Positions 24,688 to 26,862 of a DNA stretch of 26,862 bases are shown here, one piece after another. The notes beneath the pieces are model-generated. The model was not told the DNA's origin and searched no databases. It saw only the letters and a program-made list of their open reading frames with translations. Within the stretch, counting starts at the first letter, position 1. The number at the start of each line of letters is the position of its first letter. The translations under genes were made by a program, and so were the position numbers. This stretch comes from Pseudobutyrivibrio sp. (GTDB lineage Bacteria; Bacillota_A; Clostridia; Lachnospirales; Lachnospiraceae): contig JAILNO010000180.1 in assembly GCA_024691465.1 (NCBI GenBank), positions 1 to 26,862 on the forward strand. Reading direction: 5' to 3'.

Positions 24688-26211
24688 CTACTCCACAGAA
24701 ACGATATAAGCATATACAGCCTGACCGCCTTCAGAAATCTCTACCTCTAAATCTGGGTACTTATTCTGAACCTCTGCACCAAGGGCTTCAGCTTTCTCTT
24801 GAGATGATCCCTCACCCCAGTAAATTGAAACAACTGATGAATCATCGGATACCATTTCATCGATCATATCCTTGAATGCTACATCAATATCTGCATTGAC
24901 TGAGATAAGTCCTGAATCACCCATTCCCATCCAGTCATTCTTCTTGATTTCCTTGTCATCGATTACAGTATCTCTAACTGCATATGTAACCTGACCAGTC
25001 TTAACGTTAGCAATCTCTTCCGTCATAGCTGCTTCGTTATCTTCTACGCTAGCATCTGAAGCAAAAGAAATAAGTGCTGTAATACCCTGAGGAATAGTCT
25101 TAGTAGGAATAACTACAATCTTCTTATCCTCACAGATAGCAGCTGCCTGATTAGCAGCAAGAATAATATTCTTATTGTTAGGTAATACAAAGATAGTCTT
25201 AGCATTAACCTTCTCAACAGCTGAAAGAATATCATCTGTACTAGGATTCATGGTCTGACCACCTGGAATCATGTAATCGCAACCAAGCTCTGTAAAGATC
25301 GATGTAAGACCCTCGCCAGTAGCGATTGAAACGAATCCCATATCCTTAGCAGGCTCTGTAAAAGCAGGCTTCTCTTCCTTAGGAGCTACAACAGGCTCCT
25401 CCTTACCCTCTTCAGTAATTCTGATATCTGAAACAGTACCAACTGAAATCTTCTCTAACTTGGCCTGAAGCTCCTTGATCTGGTATGAAGCAAGAGGCTT
25501 CTCAGACTCAACTACGAACTCAACAGTATAGCTAGTCTTAGTAACCTGAGGCTTAGCAACCTCTGGAGTAGCTTCAGAAGCATAATCAACTTCCTTGCCA
25601 ATAAGAGCATCATAAGCACCCTTAAGTACCTGTACAAGACCCTGTCCGCCGGAATCAACTACTCCTGCCTGCTTAAGTACAGGAAGCATCTCAGGCGTCC
25701 TAGCAAGTGTATCCTCAGCCTCAGCAATAACTGCCTCAGCGAACTCAACAATATCAATAGTCTTAGTAGACATCTCAGCAGCCTTATCAGCTGCAGCTCT
25801 AGCTACAGTAAGAATAGTACCTTCCTTAGGCTGCATAACAGCCTTGTAAGCTGTCTGGACAGCCTTCTCAAAAGCCTCATTTAAAAGTGCAACATCAATC
25901 TCATCATGGCTAGAAATAATCTTAGTAAATCCACGGAAAAGCTGAGATAAAATAACACCTGAATTACCTCTAGCTCCTCTAAGTGAACCAGAAGAAATAG
26001 CCTTAGACAATGTCTTCATATCTGGATTGCTAAGCTCTGAAACAGCATTAGCAGCAGACATAATTGTCATAGTCATATTAGTACCTGTATCACCATCTGG
26101 TACAGGGAACACATTAAGCTCGTTAATCCATTCCTTTTTTGATTCAAGATTCTTTGCTCCAGAAAGGAACATCTTTGATAACAAAGACGCATCTATTGTT
26201 TGGATTTCCAC
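24688..26211 (-). CDS. fakA: FakA-like DAK2-domain kinase (YloV family), shortened middle domain
   Basis: FakA phosphorylates fatty acids carried by FakB (DegV-family) proteins so they can enter phospholipid synthesis. The N-terminal DAK2 kinase domain (about 1-205) has NVFPVPDGDTGTNM with metal-binding D39 and D41, RGARGNSGVILSQLFRGF and VVDSGGQGLVQVLKG. The C-terminal DegV-like domain begins near 290. At 507 residues it is 40 or so shorter than usual. The middle domain has YTVEF where YC.EF is normal and lacks the VKVHVHT segment, so the family's zinc site is gone. An insert of charged residues (TEEGKEEPVVAPKEEKP) follows. The start is GTG with AAGGAGGA upstream. The yloU-fakA-recG order matches Bacillus, minus the serine dehydratase genes. 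Confidence 0.88.
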   Translation of the reverse strand: MEIQTIDASLLSKMFLSGAKNLESKKEWINELNVFPVPDGDTGTNMTMTIMSAANAVSELSNPDMKTLSKAISSGSLRGARGNSGVILSQLFRGFTKIISSHDEIDVALLNEAFEKAVQTAYKAVMQPKEGTILTVARAAADKAAEMSTKTIDIVEFAEAVIAEAEDTLARTPEMLPVLKQAGVVDSGGQGLVQVLKGAYDALIGKEVDYASEATPEVAKPQVTKTSYTVEFVVESEKPLASYQIKELQAKLEKISVGTVSDIRITEEGKEEPVVAPKEEKPAFTEPAKDMGFVSIATGEGLTSIFTELGCDYMIPGGQTMNPSTDDILSAVEKVNAKTIFVLPNNKNIILAANQAAAICEDKKIVVIPTKTIPQGITALISFASDASVEDNEAAMTEEIANVKTGQVTYAVRDTVIDDKEIKKNDWMGMGDSGLISVNADIDVAFKDMIDEMVSDDSSVVSIYWGEGSSQEKAEALGAEVQNKYPDLEVEISEGGQAVYAYIVSVE

Positions 26212-26223
26212 AAAAATTCCTCC

Positions 26224-26583
26224 TTAGTCAATAACTCTTACGCCTTCAACGTAGATATTGATTGTGTCAACCGTTAATCCTGTAAAAGACGATACCTTAT
26301 ATTTTACTGTTTCGATAAGGTTCTCTGAAACTGCAGCGATGCTGACACCATATGAAACAATAACATGAAAATCTAACGAAATTGTGTTGTCCTCATTGAT
26401 ATTGACACTAATTCCGTGATTTAAATAATCTTTCTTAAGAAGCTTAACTAAACCGTCCTTCATATTGACGGCAGCCATGCCTACAATACCAAAACACTCT
26501 ACAGCAACTGAACCTGCATAGGTCGCAATTACATCTGTGTCTATAACAATCTTACCAAGCTCTGTTTCCATTTGACCTTGCAT
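26224..26583 (-). CDS. yloU: Asp23/Gls24-family protein (YloU)
   Basis: A 119-residue cytosolic protein of the alkaline-shock Asp23 family (DUF322). The pattern GKIVIDTDVIATYAGSVAVECFGIVGM, then VSYGVSIAAVSENLIETVKYKVSSFTGL and INIYVEGVRV, is typical. The exact function is unknown; members are linked to envelope stress or membrane anchoring. The ATG follows a strong GGAGGT. It heads the yloU-fakA-recG operon with its own promoter; fakA begins 12 bases after its stop. The gene next to it, divergent in many Firmicutes but codirectional-opposed here, is rpmB. Confidence 0.93.
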   Translation of the reverse strand: MQGQMETELGKIVIDTDVIATYAGSVAVECFGIVGMAAVNMKDGLVKLLKKDYLNHGISVNINEDNTISLDFHVIVSYGVSIAAVSENLIETVKYKVSSFTGLTVDTINIYVEGVRVID

Positions 26584-26624
26584 AAAATTACCTCCAAATT
26601 CGCATATTTACTCATGATTAACTC

Positions 26625-26653
26625 ATTATATACTAAGTTTGTAAAAAATGAAA
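26625..26653 (-). promoter_or_regulatory. Promoter of the yloU-fakA-recG operon
   Basis: A perfect TATAAT (26625-26630) with TTTCAT (26648-26653) 17 bases upstream, on the minus strand, about 40 bases before the yloU ATG. The -35 match is weak, but the position right after the rpmB terminator supports it. Confidence 0.6.
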
Positions 26654-26686
26654 GTAACTATTAATTTCATTGCCTATAACCAAGAC

Positions 26687-26718
26687 AAAAAATAAAAGCC
26701 ACCCTCGCGAGTGACTTT
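26687..26718 (-). terminator. Intrinsic terminator of rpmB
   Basis: On the minus strand AAAGTCACTC (26709-26718) pairs with GGGTGGCTTT (26695-26704), 10 bp including two G-U wobbles, closed by a GCGA (GNRA) tetraloop and followed by TTTTATTTTTT. The wobbles become C-A mismatches on the other strand, so it terminates minus-strand transcripts, here rpmB. Confidence 0.88.
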
Positions 26719-26735
26719 CACAATATCGTGTAAGA

Positions 26736-26862
26736 TTAAGCACGCTCAACCTTGCCAGAACGTAAACAAGAAGTACATACATATAACTTCTTAGGTGTTC
26801 CATTCACATTACACTTAACGGACTTCACATTAGACTTCCACATATGATTGGATCTTCTATGA
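26736..26862 (-). CDS. rpmB: 50S ribosomal protein L28, 5' end outside the window
   Basis: The 41 complete codons read HRRSNHMWKSN, then VNGTPKKLYVCTSCLRSGKVERA and a stop, the C-terminal two thirds of L28. The CTSC cysteines belong to the zinc-binding form. The start codon lies beyond the right edge. A terminator follows its stop by about 20 bases, so it is probably a single-gene unit upstream of the yloU operon, the same arrangement as in Bacillus. Confidence 0.93.
   Translation of the reverse strand, partial: HRRSNHMWKSNVKSVKCNVNGTPKKLYVCTSCLRSGKVERA

Overview
The window looks like an ordinary stretch of core chromosome from an AT-rich, low-GC Gram-positive anaerobe, most likely a Lachnospiraceae-type Clostridia. 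The grounds are gene order and protein type: the Firmicute 'ylo' block (rpmB, yloU, fakA, recG, rqcH, yicC, remA, gmk, rpoZ), the clostridial block radical SAM TIGR03960 - DUF2344 - RNase G - rplU - prp - rpmA, short-form HisG with HisZ, and L27 with a Prp-cleaved N-terminus. The family assignment is inference. No phage, insertion sequence, tRNA, rRNA or CRISPR array was seen.

Layout, left to right. 1-1388 (minus strand): partial rpmA, the L27-processing protease prp, rplU with a strong promoter and an L21-type leader, and an unrecognised 122-residue acidic helical protein. 1389-1635 is noncoding and holds a 13-bp tandem repeat, a probable minus-strand promoter, and a plus-strand promoter whose -35 box lies in a perfect palindrome. 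1636-2709 (plus) is a membrane diguanylate cyclase. 2712-6166 (minus) holds a compact RNase E/G-like protein, a DUF2344 protein and its partner radical SAM protein. 6176-11074 (minus) is a histidine cluster transcribed hisZ-hisG-hisD-hisB-hisIE. Its last gene carries an extra N-terminal HisA/HisF-like barrel that has lost both catalytic Asp residues. 11140-14540 (minus) holds recU, an RluA-family pseudouridine synthase and a YgiQ-family radical SAM protein with a basic tail. 14541-14681 is noncoding and contains a nested long inverted repeat.

14682-20807 (minus) is a tightly packed run transcribed yicC-remA-gmk-rpoZ-rimO-pgsA-pncC-rsmD-coaD-coiled-coil protein, with start and stop codons overlapping or a few bases apart. 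20808-20916 holds two overlapping divergent promoters. 20917-22668 (plus) is rqcH. 22636-26583 (minus) is yloU-fakA-recG. The recG terminator lies inside the converging rqcH coding sequence. 26736-26862 is the C-terminal part of rpmB with its own terminator.

Functionally, ribosome components and ribosome/RNA care dominate: L21, L27, L28, Prp, RimO, RsmD, the pseudouridine synthase, RqcH, YicC and RNase G. Alongside are DNA repair (RecG, RecU), nucleotide, cofactor and lipid steps (Gmk, CoaD, PgsA, FakA) and most of histidine synthesis. hisA, hisF, hisH and hisC are not in the window. I found no clear new multi-gene system. The more unusual items are the HisIE fusion to a pseudo-barrel, a FakA homologue lacking its usual zinc-site segment, the short RNase G, the structured element upstream of ygiQ, and several regulatory overlaps.
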